Part shown: in pieces, positions 25,118 through 34,440 of the stretch
How positions within the stretch are numbered: the first letter of the stretch is position 1
Layout: each line of letters starts with the position of its first letter
Assembly (NCBI GenBank): GCA_938073895.1
Contig: CALJFB010000032.1
Coordinates: 1 to 35,381, forward strand
Direction of reading: 5' to 3'
Length of the DNA: 35,381 nt
DNA from: an uncultured Flavobacteriaceae bacterium
GTDB lineage: Bacteria; Bacteroidota; Bacteroidia; Flavobacteriales; Flavobacteriaceae
Program-made: the position numbers and the translations under genes
The notes under the pieces: generated by a model
The model's input: only the letters and a program-made list of their open reading frames with translations
What the model was told of the DNA's origin: nothing
The model's database searches: none

Positions 25118-26029
25118 ATGAAAAAACTACAATTAGTTATCATTTTATTATTGGCGTCAATAGTGGTCCAAGCACAGCAAGATCCACAATACACGCAATA
25201 CATGTATAACATGAATATTATTAACCCAGCTTACGCAGGTTCTTCGGGAACAACCTCAATTGGGGCTCTATATAGAAGTCAATGGGTTGGACTAGAAGGT
25301 GCACCAACAACAGGAACGTTAGCTATACATTCTCCAGTAGGCGAGCGCGTAGGCTTAGGATTATCATTTATAAGCGATAAGATTGGACCTGTAGAGGAGA
25401 CCAATGCTTACGTAGATTTTTCATATACAGTTCCAACAAGTGAAACTACTAAGTTAGCTTTTGGATTAAAAGCAGGAGCTACGTTTCATAAAATAGGCTT
25501 ACAAGGTATAGATGTTATAGATTCAGGCGACGTGTTTTTCTCACAAAATGTAGATGAGGTAACACCAAATATTGGAGCAGGAGTTTATTTTTATAAACCA
25601 AATAAATATTACATTTCAGCTTCTATGCCTAACTTTCTAAGTTCTGTTCATTTAGATGCTAACGGAACAAAAATAGGTAGTGAAACAAAACATTTATTTG
25701 GTGCAGCTGGATATGTATTTGATTTGTCAGAGAACTTTAAATTAAAACCACATACAATGGCAAAGTTTGCTTTTGACGCACCTTTAAGTTTTGATGTTAA
25801 TTTAAACTTATTTATGTACGATTTAGTTGAGATTGGTGCAGGTTATAGAATAGACGATTCTTTTAGTGGAATGATTAACTTTATGGTATCACCAGGTTTA
25901 AGAATAGGTTATGCTTACGATGCAATCCAGTCAGATTTAAACATAGTAACAAGTTCATCTCACGAGATTTTTATCAATTTTGATATTAACATACCAAGTA
26001 AAGTATCACGTTCACCACGTTATTTTTAA
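25118..26029 (+). CDS. PorP/SprF family type IX secretion membrane protein
   Basis: The 303-residue outer-membrane beta-barrel protein has a signal peptide (MKKLQLVIILLLASIVVQAQ). The family signature follows directly, QDPQYTQYMYNMNIINPAYAGSSG (read as overlapping motifs), then GLSFISDKIGPV and alternating barrel strands such as FEIGAGYR-like repeats. SprF/PorP proteins bind cognate type B-CTD cargos and anchor or help export them. F. johnsoniae SprF is needed for SprB export. This one sits between a type B cargo gene and a PorE-like gene, the usual three-gene module. It is probably a cargo-specific paralogue rather than the core PorP. Length is typical (about 300-340). Confidence 0.92.
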   Translation: MKKLQLVIILLLASIVVQAQQDPQYTQYMYNMNIINPAYAGSSGTTSIGALYRSQWVGLEGAPTTGTLAIHSPVGERVGLGLSFISDKIGPVEETNAYVDFSYTVPTSETTKLAFGLKAGATFHKIGLQGIDVIDSGDVFFSQNVDEVTPNIGAGVYFYKPNKYYISASMPNFLSSVHLDANGTKIGSETKHLFGAAGYVFDLSENFKLKPHTMAKFAFDAPLSFDVNLNLFMYDLVEIGAGYRIDDSFSGMINFMVSPGLRIGYAYDAIQSDLNIVTSSSHEIFINFDINIPSKVSRSPRYF

Positions 26030-26070
26030 TCTAAAAAAGTAACCGAGTACAAACCTAAAGACAACATTCG

Positions 26071-27951
26071 ATGAAGAACATAAAAATCACCATTATAGCT
26101 TTATTATTAGCAAGTTTTAGTGGAATAGCACAAAATAAAAGCACTGAAAAAGCAGATAAGTTATTTAAGAAGCTACAGTATGTAGACGCTATAAATGCTT
26201 ACAACAAGTTAGTAGAAAAAGGCGAAGCAGATACTTACGTTTACGGAAGATTAGCTGAAGCTAACTTTAATGTTTATAATACAGAAGAAGCAGAACGTTG
26301 GTACGCAAAAGCTTTAACAACTAGTGAAGATTCAGAAATGGTCTATAACTATGCCCAAATGTTAAAAGCTAACGGAAAGCAAGACGCTTCTAATGCACAA
26401 ATGGATAAATTTGCAAGCTTATCTCCTAAAGATGATAGAGCAGTTGCATTTAAAGCAAATAGTGGTTATTTACCACAATTATTAAACGCAAAGTCAAACT
26501 ATACTTTAGATACTTTAGCATTCAATTCAGAAGCATCAGATTTTGGTGGTACAGTAAGTAATGATATGTTATATTTTGCATCAGCAAGAAATACCTCTAG
26601 AAAAACATATAAAAGAACAGAAGAGGCATTCTTAGATATATACCAAGTAGCAACTACTGGCGAAGGTGAAGCTGGAACAGTAAAAGGTGCTGTAAATACC
26701 AAATATCACGAAGGATTAGTAACATTTAGTCCAGATGGTGAAACGATGTATTTTTCAAGAGAAAGTTTTTATGCTGGAGATTCAGAAAAATTAGAAGGCG
26801 ACAAAACAAAATTTAGTGTGCATTATTTATACAAGACAACTAAAAATGGCGATAGCTGGAAAAAAGCAGAACAATTACCATTTAATAACAGTGCATACTC
26901 ATTAAGAGATCCAAGTTTAAGTTTAGACGGGAATACCTTATATTTTGCATCTAACATGCCAAATGGATTTGGAATGTATGATTTGTATAAAGTATCAGTA
27001 AATACTGACGGTACTTTTGGAGAGCCAGAAAATTTAGGAAGTAAAGTAAATACAGCTGGAAATGAAGGATTTCCTTATATGAGTAGTGATAATACATTAT
27101 ATTTTTCGTCTACAGGTCACTTAGGTTTAGGTGGATTAGATGTTTTTGAATTAAAAAAAGGAAAAGTATCTAATGTAGGTTTACCTGTAAACTCTAGTGC
27201 AGACGATTTAGCTTTTACTATAGATGAAGAATCTGGAGAAGGATTTGTATCTTCTAATCGTGAAGGAGGAAAAGGAAACGACGATATTTACAAAATACTA
27301 AGAATCAAACCTTGTTATACAGATGTATTTGCAACAGTTGTAGATAAAGAAACAAATAACCCAATTGCAGGTGCAGAAGTTGTAATTAGAGATGCAAATG
27401 GAAATGTTGTATTAAAAGAAACAACAAAAGTAAATGGAACTGTAACCTACAAAACTTTATGTGAAACTGATTTAACGTTATCAGTATCTAAAATGGATTT
27501 TGAGAGCAACTCTATGTCTTATAAAGTAGGTAAAATACCAGAAGATAAGGTACAGGTTACAATGCAGCCAATCGAGAAATTAATTCTTGCAGATGAAGTA
27601 GTCTTAAACCCAATTTTATTTGACTTTGATAAATCTAATATAACAGCTCAAGGTGCTTTTGAATTAGATAAATTAATATTGATTATGACTAAATATCCAA
27701 GTATGGTTATTTTTGCAAAATCTCATACAGATAATATTGGAAAAGATAAATATAATATGCAATTATCTGATCGTAGAGCACAAAGTACAGTTCAATATCT
27801 AATATCTAAAGGTATTGCAAAGGAACGTATTACAGGACAAGGATTTGGAGAATCAGAGCCAAAGGTTGACTGTGGTAGAAAATGTACAGACGAAGAAAGA
27901 CAAATAAACCGTCGTTCAGAATTCAAAATAGTAAGTGGTGGACCTCAATAG
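26071..27951 (+). CDS. PorE-like OmpA family protein (TPR, PD40 propeller, CRD, OmpA)
   Basis: The 626-residue protein has a signal peptide (MKNIKITIIALLLASFSGIAQ). A TPR region follows (about 22-125). A PD40/WD40-like propeller (about 150-405) includes HEGLVTFSPDGETMYFSRES, LRDPSLSLDGNTLYFASNMP and EGFPYMSSDNTLYFSSTG. A carboxypeptidase-regulatory domain (about 415-495) precedes the OmpA C-terminal domain (about 510-626), which contains FDFDKSNITAQG and HTDNIGKDKYNMQLSDRRA, the peptidoglycan-contacting Asp and Arg. This domain order matches PorE of the type IX system and its paralogues next to PorP/SprF genes. It should tether the outer-membrane PorP/SprF complex to peptidoglycan. It is the last gene of the module and is followed by a strong terminator. 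Confidence 0.9.
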   Translation: MKNIKITIIALLLASFSGIAQNKSTEKADKLFKKLQYVDAINAYNKLVEKGEADTYVYGRLAEANFNVYNTEEAERWYAKALTTSEDSEMVYNYAQMLKANGKQDASNAQMDKFASLSPKDDRAVAFKANSGYLPQLLNAKSNYTLDTLAFNSEASDFGGTVSNDMLYFASARNTSRKTYKRTEEAFLDIYQVATTGEGEAGTVKGAVNTKYHEGLVTFSPDGETMYFSRESFYAGDSEKLEGDKTKFSVHYLYKTTKNGDSWKKAEQLPFNNSAYSLRDPSLSLDGNTLYFASNMPNGFGMYDLYKVSVNTDGTFGEPENLGSKVNTAGNEGFPYMSSDNTLYFSSTGHLGLGGLDVFELKKGKVSNVGLPVNSSADDLAFTIDEESGEGFVSSNREGGKGNDDIYKILRIKPCYTDVFATVVDKETNNPIAGAEVVIRDANGNVVLKETTKVNGTVTYKTLCETDLTLSVSKMDFESNSMSYKVGKIPEDKVQVTMQPIEKLILADEVVLNPILFDFDKSNITAQGAFELDKLILIMTKYPSMVIFAKSHTDNIGKDKYNMQLSDRRAQSTVQYLISKGIAKERITGQGFGESEPKVDCGRKCTDEERQINRRSEFKIVSGGPQ

Positions 27952-27971
27952 GACCTCATATTTATAAAAAT

Positions 27972-28006
27972 AAAAAAGCCCAAAACTTAAGTTTTGGGCT
28001 TTTTTG
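27972..28006 (+). terminator. Rho-independent terminator of the type B cargo module
   Basis: A perfect 17-base inverted repeat is centred between 27988 and 27989, with stem core AAGCCCAAAAC/GTTTTGGGCTT. It ends in six T and lies 20 bases after the PorE-like stop codon. Its A-run on the other side lets it also act on the minus strand, where the HDAC-type gene converges from further downstream. Confidence 0.92.
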
Positions 28007-28162
28007 TTTCCTACTTCTAAATATTTTATAGTTTTTTAATTGTCCTCAATACAAGCTAAATAACAGAATTTTTTTCAATATAAAATAAACGGCCTTATTA
28101 AGTAGTTTAAATTTAAGAACTATTTTTCTTTTAACTAGTGGTATTATAAGGTTCTATTTGTT

Positions 28163-29071
28163 TTAAGAGAAGAAGATGTCTTGTGCTAATCTAAATGTGT
28201 TAGCATGAGCTTCAATAATAGTTTTTAATTCTGGACTATATCCTCCACCCATACTGCACATTATAGGAATATTTAAATCTTTACAACTTTGTAATACAAA
28301 CCTGTCGCGCTCTTTACAGCCTTCAATAGTTAGTCCTAATTTGCCTAATTTGTCTGTAAATAAAATATCTACACCGCTAAGGTAGTAGATAAAATCTGGT
28401 TTTTGGGATATTATAAGTTTTGGAAGTGTTTCTTTTAAAATAGACAAATATGCTAAATCTGAAGTGTTGTTATCTAATTCGATATCTAAATCTGAAACTT
28501 CTTTTTTAAATGGATAGTTATGTTTTCCGTGCATAGAAAATGTAAAAACAGAGGTGTTATCTTTAAAAATCTCTGCTGTTCCGTTCCCTTGATGTACGTC
28601 TAAATCTACAATTAGAATTTTATTAACTAAATTACTATTTATTAAATAATTAGCTGCAATAGCTTGATCATTAAGCATGCAAAACGCTTCACCTTTATTA
28701 GAGAATGCATGATGTGTTCCTCCAGCAATATTCATAGCAATCCCATTTTTAAGAGCAAATTTACTAGCTTTTATAGTACCGTCAGCAATAATAATTTCTC
28801 GTTCAATTAAAACCTCACTTAAAGGAAACCCAATTTTACGAGCCTCTTTTTGGTTTAAAGTTAGATTTAACAAATTATAAAAATATTCTACATCGTGAGT
28901 TTTTAAAAAATGAGAATGATCTGCGCATTTTTCTGGTTCAAAAAAATTAGCTTCTGTACATGTATTTTCTCTAATAAGTTGCTGTGGAAGTAATTCGTAT
29001 TTAGCCATAGGAAATCTATGGCCATCTGGCAATGAGTGAGCGTAGATTGGATGAAAAGCAATTTTTAACAT
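28163..29071 (-). CDS. Histone deacetylase family (AcuC/APAH-like) zinc amidohydrolase
   Basis: The 302-residue arginase/deacetylase-fold protein carries the full HDAC active site. The tandem His120-His121 is in AGGTHHAF, zinc ligands Asp158 and His160 in VDLDVHQGNGTA, Asp235 in LSGVDIL, and the transition-state Tyr278 in GGGYSPEL. Such bacterial enzymes deacetylate small amines (polyamines, acetoin-pathway proteins) or lysine side chains, and the substrate here is unknown. The start ATG lies three bases after the tex stop, so the two genes form a tight pair. The N-terminus FHPIYAHSLPDGHRFPMAKYELL matches the 'bacterial HDAC' group. No export signal is present, so it is cytosolic. Confidence 0.92.
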   Translation of the reverse strand: MLKIAFHPIYAHSLPDGHRFPMAKYELLPQQLIRENTCTEANFFEPEKCADHSHFLKTHDVEYFYNLLNLTLNQKEARKIGFPLSEVLIEREIIIADGTIKASKFALKNGIAMNIAGGTHHAFSNKGEAFCMLNDQAIAANYLINSNLVNKILIVDLDVHQGNGTAEIFKDNTSVFTFSMHGKHNYPFKKEVSDLDIELDNNTSDLAYLSILKETLPKLIISQKPDFIYYLSGVDILFTDKLGKLGLTIEGCKERDRFVLQSCKDLNIPIMCSMGGGYSPELKTIIEAHANTFRLAQDIFFS

Positions 29072-29074
29072 AAT

Positions 29075-31201
29075 TTATTTTTCAAGTTTTAATTGAATAC
29101 GTTTTCTAGAAATATCTACCTCTAAAACCTTAACTATTATTTGTTGGTGTAAAGTTACGTGAGCATTAACATCTTTAACAAAACTATCTGATAAATTTGA
29201 AACGTGAATTAAACCACTTTCTTTAATTCCAATATCTACAAAACAACCAAAAGCAGTAATGTTATTTACTATTCCAGGTAGTAATTGTCCAGAAGTAACA
29301 TCTTCGATTGTTTTAATATTCTTATTAAAAGTAAATACTTTTGCTTGGGCTCTAATATCTAATCCTGGTTTTTTTAATTCAGAAATAATATCTTCTAAAG
29401 TTAAAATTCCAACATCTTGAGATGTGTATTTTTTTAAATCAATTTTATTTAAAGCAATGCTATTTCCTATTAATTCTGCCACTGTAATTTTAGCATCTTT
29501 AGCTATTTGTTTTACTAAAGTATAACGTTCCGGATGGACAGAAGAATTGTCTAACGGGTTTTTAGCATTTTTTATACGAAGAAAGCCAGCGCTTTGTTCA
29601 AAAGCTTTCCCACCTAGGCGTGGTACTTTTTTTATATCGGATCTACTTTTAAATCCGTTGATTTCGGATCTGTAATTGCAAATATTTTCTGCTAATTTTG
29701 GTCCAATTCCAGATACGTAACTTAGTAAGCTTTTGCTGGCAGTATTAATATTTACTCCTACTGAATTTACACAGTTTTCTACAACTAAATCCAATTGTTT
29801 TTGAAGTTTGTTTTGATCCACATCGTGTTGATATTGTCCAACACCAATAGATTTAGCGTCTATTTTAACCAATTCTGCTAGCGGATCTTGTAATCGTCTT
29901 CCAATAGAAACAGAGCCACGAACTGTAACATCGTAATCTGGAAATTCTTCTCTGGCAATTTTACTTGCAGAATAAATACTTGCACCAGCTTCGCTAACAA
30001 TAAATACTTGAATATCGTTTTTAAAATGAATTTTTCTAATTAAAGCTTCTGTTTCTCTAGATGCAGTTCCATTTCCAATTGCAATAGCGTCTATTTTATA
30101 AGCTTCGGTAAGATTTTCTATTTTTTTAATGGCACCAACACTATCGTTTTGCGGTGCATGCGGATATATTGTTTCGTTATGTTTTAAGTCGCCTTTTTCG
30201 TCAAGACATACTAATTTACAACCACTTCTAAATCCAGGATCTAAAGCCAAAACACGCTTTTCGCCTAATGGCGACCCTAATAATAATTGCTTTAAGTTTT
30301 TTGCAAAAATACTAATAGCTTCTTCGTCTGCTTTATCTTTAAAGGTTTGTAAAGTTTCGTTACTTAAAGATGGAAATAATAAGCGCTTAAAAGCGTCCTT
30401 AACGGCTAATTCTATTTGGTTAGTGCAGGCATTGTTAGATTTTATAATGCGTTGTTCAATTTTCTTTAAAGCAAATTCAGTATCTATTTCAATTTTAAAT
30501 TTAATAAAACCTTCGTTTTCTGCTCTTAAAATAGCTAGTAATCTATGTGATGGTATGCGCTGTAAAGATTCTGACCAGTCGAAATAATCTCTAAATTTCT
30601 GAGCGTTTTCGTTATCTGTTTTAGATGTTACTACTTTGGTTACAATTTGTGCGTGTCTTTCTAACTGTCCACGTAAACCATTTCTAATATCTGTACGCTC
30701 GTTTACCCATTCTGCAATAATATGTCTTGCGCCTTCTAATGCATTTTCTGTAGAGTTTATCTTGTCTTTAACGTATTTGTAAGCAATAGTTTCTATGTCG
30801 TTAGTATTTTGGCTCATTATAATTTTAGCCAATGGTTCTAATCCATTATTTCTAGCGGTTTCAGCTTTTGTTTTTCTGCTTTTTTTATATGGTAAATATA
30901 AATCTTCAAGCGTTGTTATATTCGTGCAAGCTTCAATTTTAGTGGTAAGTTCTGTTGTTAAAACGGTTTGTTCTTGTAATGCTTTTAAAATGGCTTTTTT
31001 TCGTTTTTTTAATGCTTCAAATAAATCTTTGTATTTAACAATAGCTTCAATTTGAATTTCGTCTAAGTTTCCTGTTGCTTCTTTTCTATATCGAGAAATA
31101 AATGGAATAGTACAATCTTCGTTTAATAATTTAATGGTGTTTTTTACCGATGATTCCGTAATTTGTGTTTGCGATATAATGTACTTTAGCTCTTGTTGCA
31201 T
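29075..31201 (-). CDS. tex: Tex family S1 RNA-binding transcription accessory protein
   Basis: The 708-residue protein begins with the Tex N-terminal domain (NTIKLLNEDCTIPFISRYRKEATGNLDE). It is followed by a helical central region and a YqgF/RNase H-like domain (from about 315: RVLALDPGFRSGCKLV). Helix-hairpin-helix repeats lie at about 485-560 (SYVSGIGPKLAENI, VPRLGGKAFEQSAGFLRI). A C-terminal S1 domain (about 635-705) has GQLLPGIVNNITAFGCFVDIG. Tex is a conserved cytosolic RNA-binding protein related to eukaryotic Spt6. Length is close to other Bacteroidota Tex proteins. It heads a two-gene unit with the HDAC-type gene. The 293-base gap upstream (31202-31494) holds its promoter region and the metG terminator. 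No exact TAnnTTTG box is seen directly before it. Confidence 0.95.
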   Translation of the reverse strand: MQQELKYIISQTQITESSVKNTIKLLNEDCTIPFISRYRKEATGNLDEIQIEAIVKYKDLFEALKKRKKAILKALQEQTVLTTELTTKIEACTNITTLEDLYLPYKKSRKTKAETARNNGLEPLAKIIMSQNTNDIETIAYKYVKDKINSTENALEGARHIIAEWVNERTDIRNGLRGQLERHAQIVTKVVTSKTDNENAQKFRDYFDWSESLQRIPSHRLLAILRAENEGFIKFKIEIDTEFALKKIEQRIIKSNNACTNQIELAVKDAFKRLLFPSLSNETLQTFKDKADEEAISIFAKNLKQLLLGSPLGEKRVLALDPGFRSGCKLVCLDEKGDLKHNETIYPHAPQNDSVGAIKKIENLTEAYKIDAIAIGNGTASRETEALIRKIHFKNDIQVFIVSEAGASIYSASKIAREEFPDYDVTVRGSVSIGRRLQDPLAELVKIDAKSIGVGQYQHDVDQNKLQKQLDLVVENCVNSVGVNINTASKSLLSYVSGIGPKLAENICNYRSEINGFKSRSDIKKVPRLGGKAFEQSAGFLRIKNAKNPLDNSSVHPERYTLVKQIAKDAKITVAELIGNSIALNKIDLKKYTSQDVGILTLEDIISELKKPGLDIRAQAKVFTFNKNIKTIEDVTSGQLLPGIVNNITAFGCFVDIGIKESGLIHVSNLSDSFVKDVNAHVTLHQQIIVKVLEVDISRKRIQLKLEK

Positions 31202-31432
31202 TGTATTTGTTTTTCTACTAATAATAGTCTGTAATATATTATATTATTAAGAAATATTGAAGTTAAATGTTTTTAAAAATTAGCTGTATTTATGTTTTAG
31301 ACTTGCTATTTTGTAAGTTATTAAAACTTTAATTTATGTGTTGTTTAAACCAATAGTATTGTTTTAAATTTACAATGCAAAATCGATATTTTAGGAGAAT
31401 TTAATTTAGTTTTTTTGAGGAACTAGCCTTTT

Positions 31433-31478
31433 ATATCAAAAAAAGACCTTAAAATTAATTAAGGTCTTTTTTTGATAT
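31433..31478 (-). terminator. Terminator of metG (perfect 20-bp stem)
   Basis: Arms 31433-31452 and 31459-31478 are perfect inverted repeats with a six-base loop, core AAAGACCTTAA/TTAAGGTCTTT. Both strands carry seven T within the arm. It starts 17 bases past the metG stop. The rest of the 31202-31432 spacer shows no gene and no RNA that I recognise. It is AT-rich and presumably holds the tex promoter. Confidence 0.9.
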
Positions 31479-31494
31479 GTAACGTTTTTAAATT

Positions 31495-33561
31495 TTAGCT
31501 AATTGGTAAACCATTTATAACGCCAGTTTTGTCTGGATTTACAAAAACTAAATCGCCTTCGGCATTTTCGGTCATTAAAATCATTCCTTCGCTTTCTACG
31601 CCACGTAAAGCTCTTGGTGCTAAGTTTACTAAAACAGTAACTTGTTTTCCAATAATATCTTCTGGTTTAAAGCTTTCTGCTATCCCAGAAACTATGGTTC
31701 TAATATCTATACCTGTATCTACTTTTAAAACTAATAATTTTTTAGCTTTAGGCATTTTTTCGGCTTCAATAATAGTTCCAACTCGAAGGTCTAGTTTTGT
31801 AAAATCATCGAAAGCAATAGTGTCTTTTTGAGGTTCTACTTTTTTATTAGCAGCTTCGTTAGCTTTTTTGCTAGCTTCTAATTTATTTAATTGAATTTGA
31901 ATCTGCTCATCTTCAATTTTAGAAAATAATAATTCACCTTTTCCAATAGTATGATTTGCTGGTAATAAAACATCTTGAGTTGAAACTTCGGTCCAAGTTG
32001 TTTCTTTATTAAGTGTTGAGTAGCAAAGAATGTTTTTTAACTTAGTAGAAGTAAATGGTAAAAAAGGCTCGCAAAGTGTAGCTAAACCAGATGCAATTTG
32101 TAGCGCCACAAACATGATGGTTTTTGTTCTTGCTTCGTCTGTTTTAATTAATTTCCAAGGTTCTTCGTCTGCCAAATACTTGTTACCAAGTCTTGCAACA
32201 TTCATTAATTCTTGACTTGCTTCTCTAAAACGATAACGTTCTAAAGAGCTTTCTATAACTTGCGGATATGCTTTTAATTTGGTTAAAGTTTCGGTATCAA
32301 TATCCGAGAAATCGCTTGGTTCTGGGACTACACCATTATAGTATTTGTTAGTTAAAACAACCACACGATTAATAAAGTTTCCAAAAATGGCAACTAATTC
32401 GTTATTGTTTCTTGCCTGAAAATCTTTCCATGTAAAATCGTTATCCTTACTTTCTGGTGCATTTGCTGTTAATGTATAACGTAATACATCTTGTTGTCCT
32501 GGAAAATCTTGTAAATAATCTGGTAACCAAACGGCCCAATTTTTAGAAGTTGATAATTTCTGACCTTCAAGATTTAAAAATTCGTTTGCTGGAACATTAT
32601 CTGGTAATATATAAGAACCTTCTGCTTTTAACATTGCAGGAAAAATAATACAGTGAAACACAATATTGTCTTTTCCAATAAAGTGAACCAATTTAGTATC
32701 GTCTTTTTTCCAGTAGTCTTCCCAGTTTTTTCCTTCGCGTTCTGCCCATTCTTTAGTTGCAGATATGTAACCAATTGGTGCATCAAACCAAACATAAAGT
32801 ACTTTTCCTTCGCCGCCAGGAACCGGAACAGGAATTCCCCAATCTAAATCTCTAGTTACAGCTCTTGGACGTAAACCATCGTCTATCCAAGATTTAACTT
32901 GTCCGTAAACATTAGGTTTCCAATCTTTTTTATGACCTTTTAAAATCCATTCTTTTAAAAATGCTTCGTGCTTATCTAAAGGTAAAAACCAGTGTTTGGT
33001 TTCTTTTAAACTTGGAACATTTCCAGTAATTGCCGACTTTGGGTTAATTAAATCTGTTGCGTTATGACTTGTTCCACATTTTTCGCATTGATCTCCATAA
33101 CTTTCCTCGTTTCCACATTTAGGGCATGTTCCAATTATAAATCTATCGGCTAAAAACTGATTAGCTTCGGCATCGTATAATTGTTCTGTGGTTTCTTCAA
33201 TAAATTCACCTTTATCAAAAAGTGTTTTAAAGAATTCTGTTGCGGTTTCATGATGAATTTTAGATGTTGTTCGTGAATAATTATCTAAAGAAATTCCGAA
33301 GTCCACGAAAGAGTCTTTAATAATTTTATGATACTTATCTACAATATCTTGAGGTGTAACACCTTCTTTTTTTGCTTTAATAGTAATGGGTACACCATGC
33401 TCGTCACTTCCACAAATAAAAGCAACATCGTTTCCTGTTAAACGTTTATAACGTGCATAAATATCTGCAGGAACGTATACGCCAGCTAAATGTCCAATGT
33501 GAATTGGTCCGTTTGTATAAGGTAATGCAGCGGTAATAGTATATCTTTTTGGTGTACTCAT
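31495..33561 (-). CDS. metG: Methionyl-tRNA synthetase with C-terminal EMAP/tRNA-binding domain
   Basis: This class I synthetase of 688 residues charges tRNA-Met. The HIGH motif is His21-Ile-Gly-His24 ([13 protein letters not shown]). A zinc knuckle with two CxxC pairs ([17 protein letters not shown]) lies near 145-161. The KMSKS loop is the variant KLSTS in [12 protein letters not shown]. The anticodon-binding helical domain follows, and the last 110 residues (from [20 protein letters not shown]) form the EMAP-II-like OB fold that binds tRNA and dimerises the enzyme. Length and the four-cysteine zinc site match the bacterial MetG long form. A TAnnTTTG box is 150 bases upstream, implying a long leader that contains a GC-rich inverted repeat (33575-33601). 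Confidence 0.97.
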   Translation of the reverse strand: MSTPKRYTITAALPYTNGPIHIGHLAGVYVPADIYARYKRLTGNDVAFICGSDEHGVPITIKAKKEGVTPQDIVDKYHKIIKDSFVDFGISLDNYSRTTSKIHHETATEFFKTLFDKGEFIEETTEQLYDAEANQFLADRFIIGTCPKCGNEESYGDQCEKCGTSHNATDLINPKSAITGNVPSLKETKHWFLPLDKHEAFLKEWILKGHKKDWKPNVYGQVKSWIDDGLRPRAVTRDLDWGIPVPVPGGEGKVLYVWFDAPIGYISATKEWAEREGKNWEDYWKKDDTKLVHFIGKDNIVFHCIIFPAMLKAEGSYILPDNVPANEFLNLEGQKLSTSKNWAVWLPDYLQDFPGQQDVLRYTLTANAPESKDNDFTWKDFQARNNNELVAIFGNFINRVVVLTNKYYNGVVPEPSDFSDIDTETLTKLKAYPQVIESSLERYRFREASQELMNVARLGNKYLADEEPWKLIKTDEARTKTIMFVALQIASGLATLCEPFLPFTSTKLKNILCYSTLNKETTWTEVSTQDVLLPANHTIGKGELLFSKIEDEQIQIQLNKLEASKKANEAANKKVEPQKDTIAFDDFTKLDLRVGTIIEAEKMPKAKKLLVLKVDTGIDIRTIVSGIAESFKPEDIIGKQVTVLVNLAPRALRGVESEGMILMTENAEGDLVFVNPDKTGVINGLPIS

Positions 33562-33574
33562 AATTAGTTGTAAC

Positions 33575-33601
33575 TGACAGGTCCGAGCGCAGTTGAGACC
33601 T
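33575..33601 (-). repeat. GC-rich inverted repeat in the metG leader, possible dispersed flavobacterial repeat
   Basis: A GC-rich 27-base patch stands out in AT-rich DNA. AGGTC at 33579-33583 pairs with GACCT at 33597-33601 around a 13-base loop containing GAGCGCAG. Similar GAGCGCAGT-type palindromes are, as far as I recall, dispersed intergenic repeats in many flavobacterial genomes. Only one copy is present in this window, so the repeat status is unproven. It would lie in the metG 5' leader if transcription starts near 33705. Confidence 0.45.
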
Positions 33602-33711
33602 ATTTTTAATGCTCTAAAAAGCAGCGCTAATTTATAAATAATAAATAAATAATTATTTTACAAAATACTTAAAGAGACTAAACTTTAATAAGTTTAAGCC
33701 ACAAAAGTAAG

Positions 33712-33719
33712 CATTTTAC
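33712..33719 (-). promoter_or_regulatory. Candidate -7 box for metG
   Basis: The minus strand reads TACTTTTG, an exact TAnnTTTG match. It lies 150 bases upstream of the metG ATG, predicting a leader of about 140 bases. It is back to back with the divergent gene at 33753. Confidence 0.4.
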
Positions 33720-33752
33720 GACCACTTTAGAAAAAAAATGTACATTTACATT

Positions 33753-34439
33753 ATGAGTAAAAAAGCCTTTATTTATAGTAGAATTTATTATTGTTTAAAA
33801 CCGCTATTTTTTAAAATAACGTTGGTGTTTTTTTTGTTATTTTACTGCTTAAATTTGCATTCTCAAGATAGTAATACTTTAAGTGAGACTTCTAATCCCA
33901 TAATATATATTAGTACATCTTTAGGGACATCAATTGGAAATAAAGGTTATGGTGGCGGTTTTCTTTTTACCACAAGTGTTAACTATCAAATGTCTAAGAA
34001 TTTGTTTTTATATAGATTTTCGCATAATGCAGAGTTTAATAAAAACCCTGGAATAGCAGCTTTATTAATTGTACCTATATTTTTGGGAGATAATATAATG
34101 AATGAGCATGCTCTAATGTATGGTAGGCGTTTTGTTTTTAATAATAGTTCTGTTAGTACTTCTATAGGTTTTGGATTATCCAATAGAAATTACACTGAAT
34201 TTTATGATAATAATTCTAAATTTATAACTGAGTCATATGTGAGTATTCCGTTTGAAATTAACTTTAGATTATTTCAATCGCGTAAAAAAAAGTTTAGAAT
34301 TTTGTATGGACTAATTCCTGTTACTAGACCAACAGGTTTTGCACGAAGTTTTGGACTTAAGTTATATGGCTCTTTAGGAAAGTTTAATTATTTTGGGGTA
34401 GGCTTAAATTTTGGGTTAGGCTGGCATAAAAAATATTAA
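33753..34439 (+). CDS. Exported beta-rich protein, probable outer-membrane beta-barrel, function unknown
   Basis: The protein is 228 residues from the ATG at 33753. The in-frame ATG at 33738 adds only five residues. It has a long signal peptide whose hydrophobic core ends near residue 36, with likely cleavage at NLHSQ. The mature part has alternating short beta-strands with Gly and aromatic residues (ISTSLGTSIGNKGYGGGFLFTTSVNYQ, SIGFGLSNRNYTEFYD). It ends in NYFGVGLNFGLGWHKKY, as in small outer-membrane barrels. No named family is recognised. The next gene, an LD-carboxypeptidase, starts one base after its stop, so both are likely co-expressed at the envelope. TACATTTA at 33741-33748 is close to the -7 consensus and would put transcription start at the 33753 ATG. 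Confidence 0.7.
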   Translation: MSKKAFIYSRIYYCLKPLFFKITLVFFLLFYCLNLHSQDSNTLSETSNPIIYISTSLGTSIGNKGYGGGFLFTTSVNYQMSKNLFLYRFSHNAEFNKNPGIAALLIVPIFLGDNIMNEHALMYGRRFVFNNSSVSTSIGFGLSNRNYTEFYDNNSKFITESYVSIPFEINFRLFQSRKKKFRILYGLIPVTRPTGFARSFGLKLYGSLGKFNYFGVGLNFGLGWHKKY

Positions 34440-34440
34440 T

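Noticed and set aside
24904-25209. 101-codon plus-strand frame across the end of the type B cargo gene and the start of the PorP/SprF gene
   Set aside because: It is an out-of-frame overlap of two well-supported genes and has no domain.
30129-30587. 152-codon plus-strand open frame inside tex
   Set aside because: It is antisense to the conserved YqgF region of Tex. Its composition (many Ser, Lys, Phe) is typical of reverse-strand translation, and no promoter or family match was seen.
31202-31432. Small RNA or tRNA gene in the tex-metG spacer
   Set aside because: The region is AT-rich. I found no cloverleaf, no CCA-type end and no conserved RNA motif. Only the terminator at its right edge is clear.
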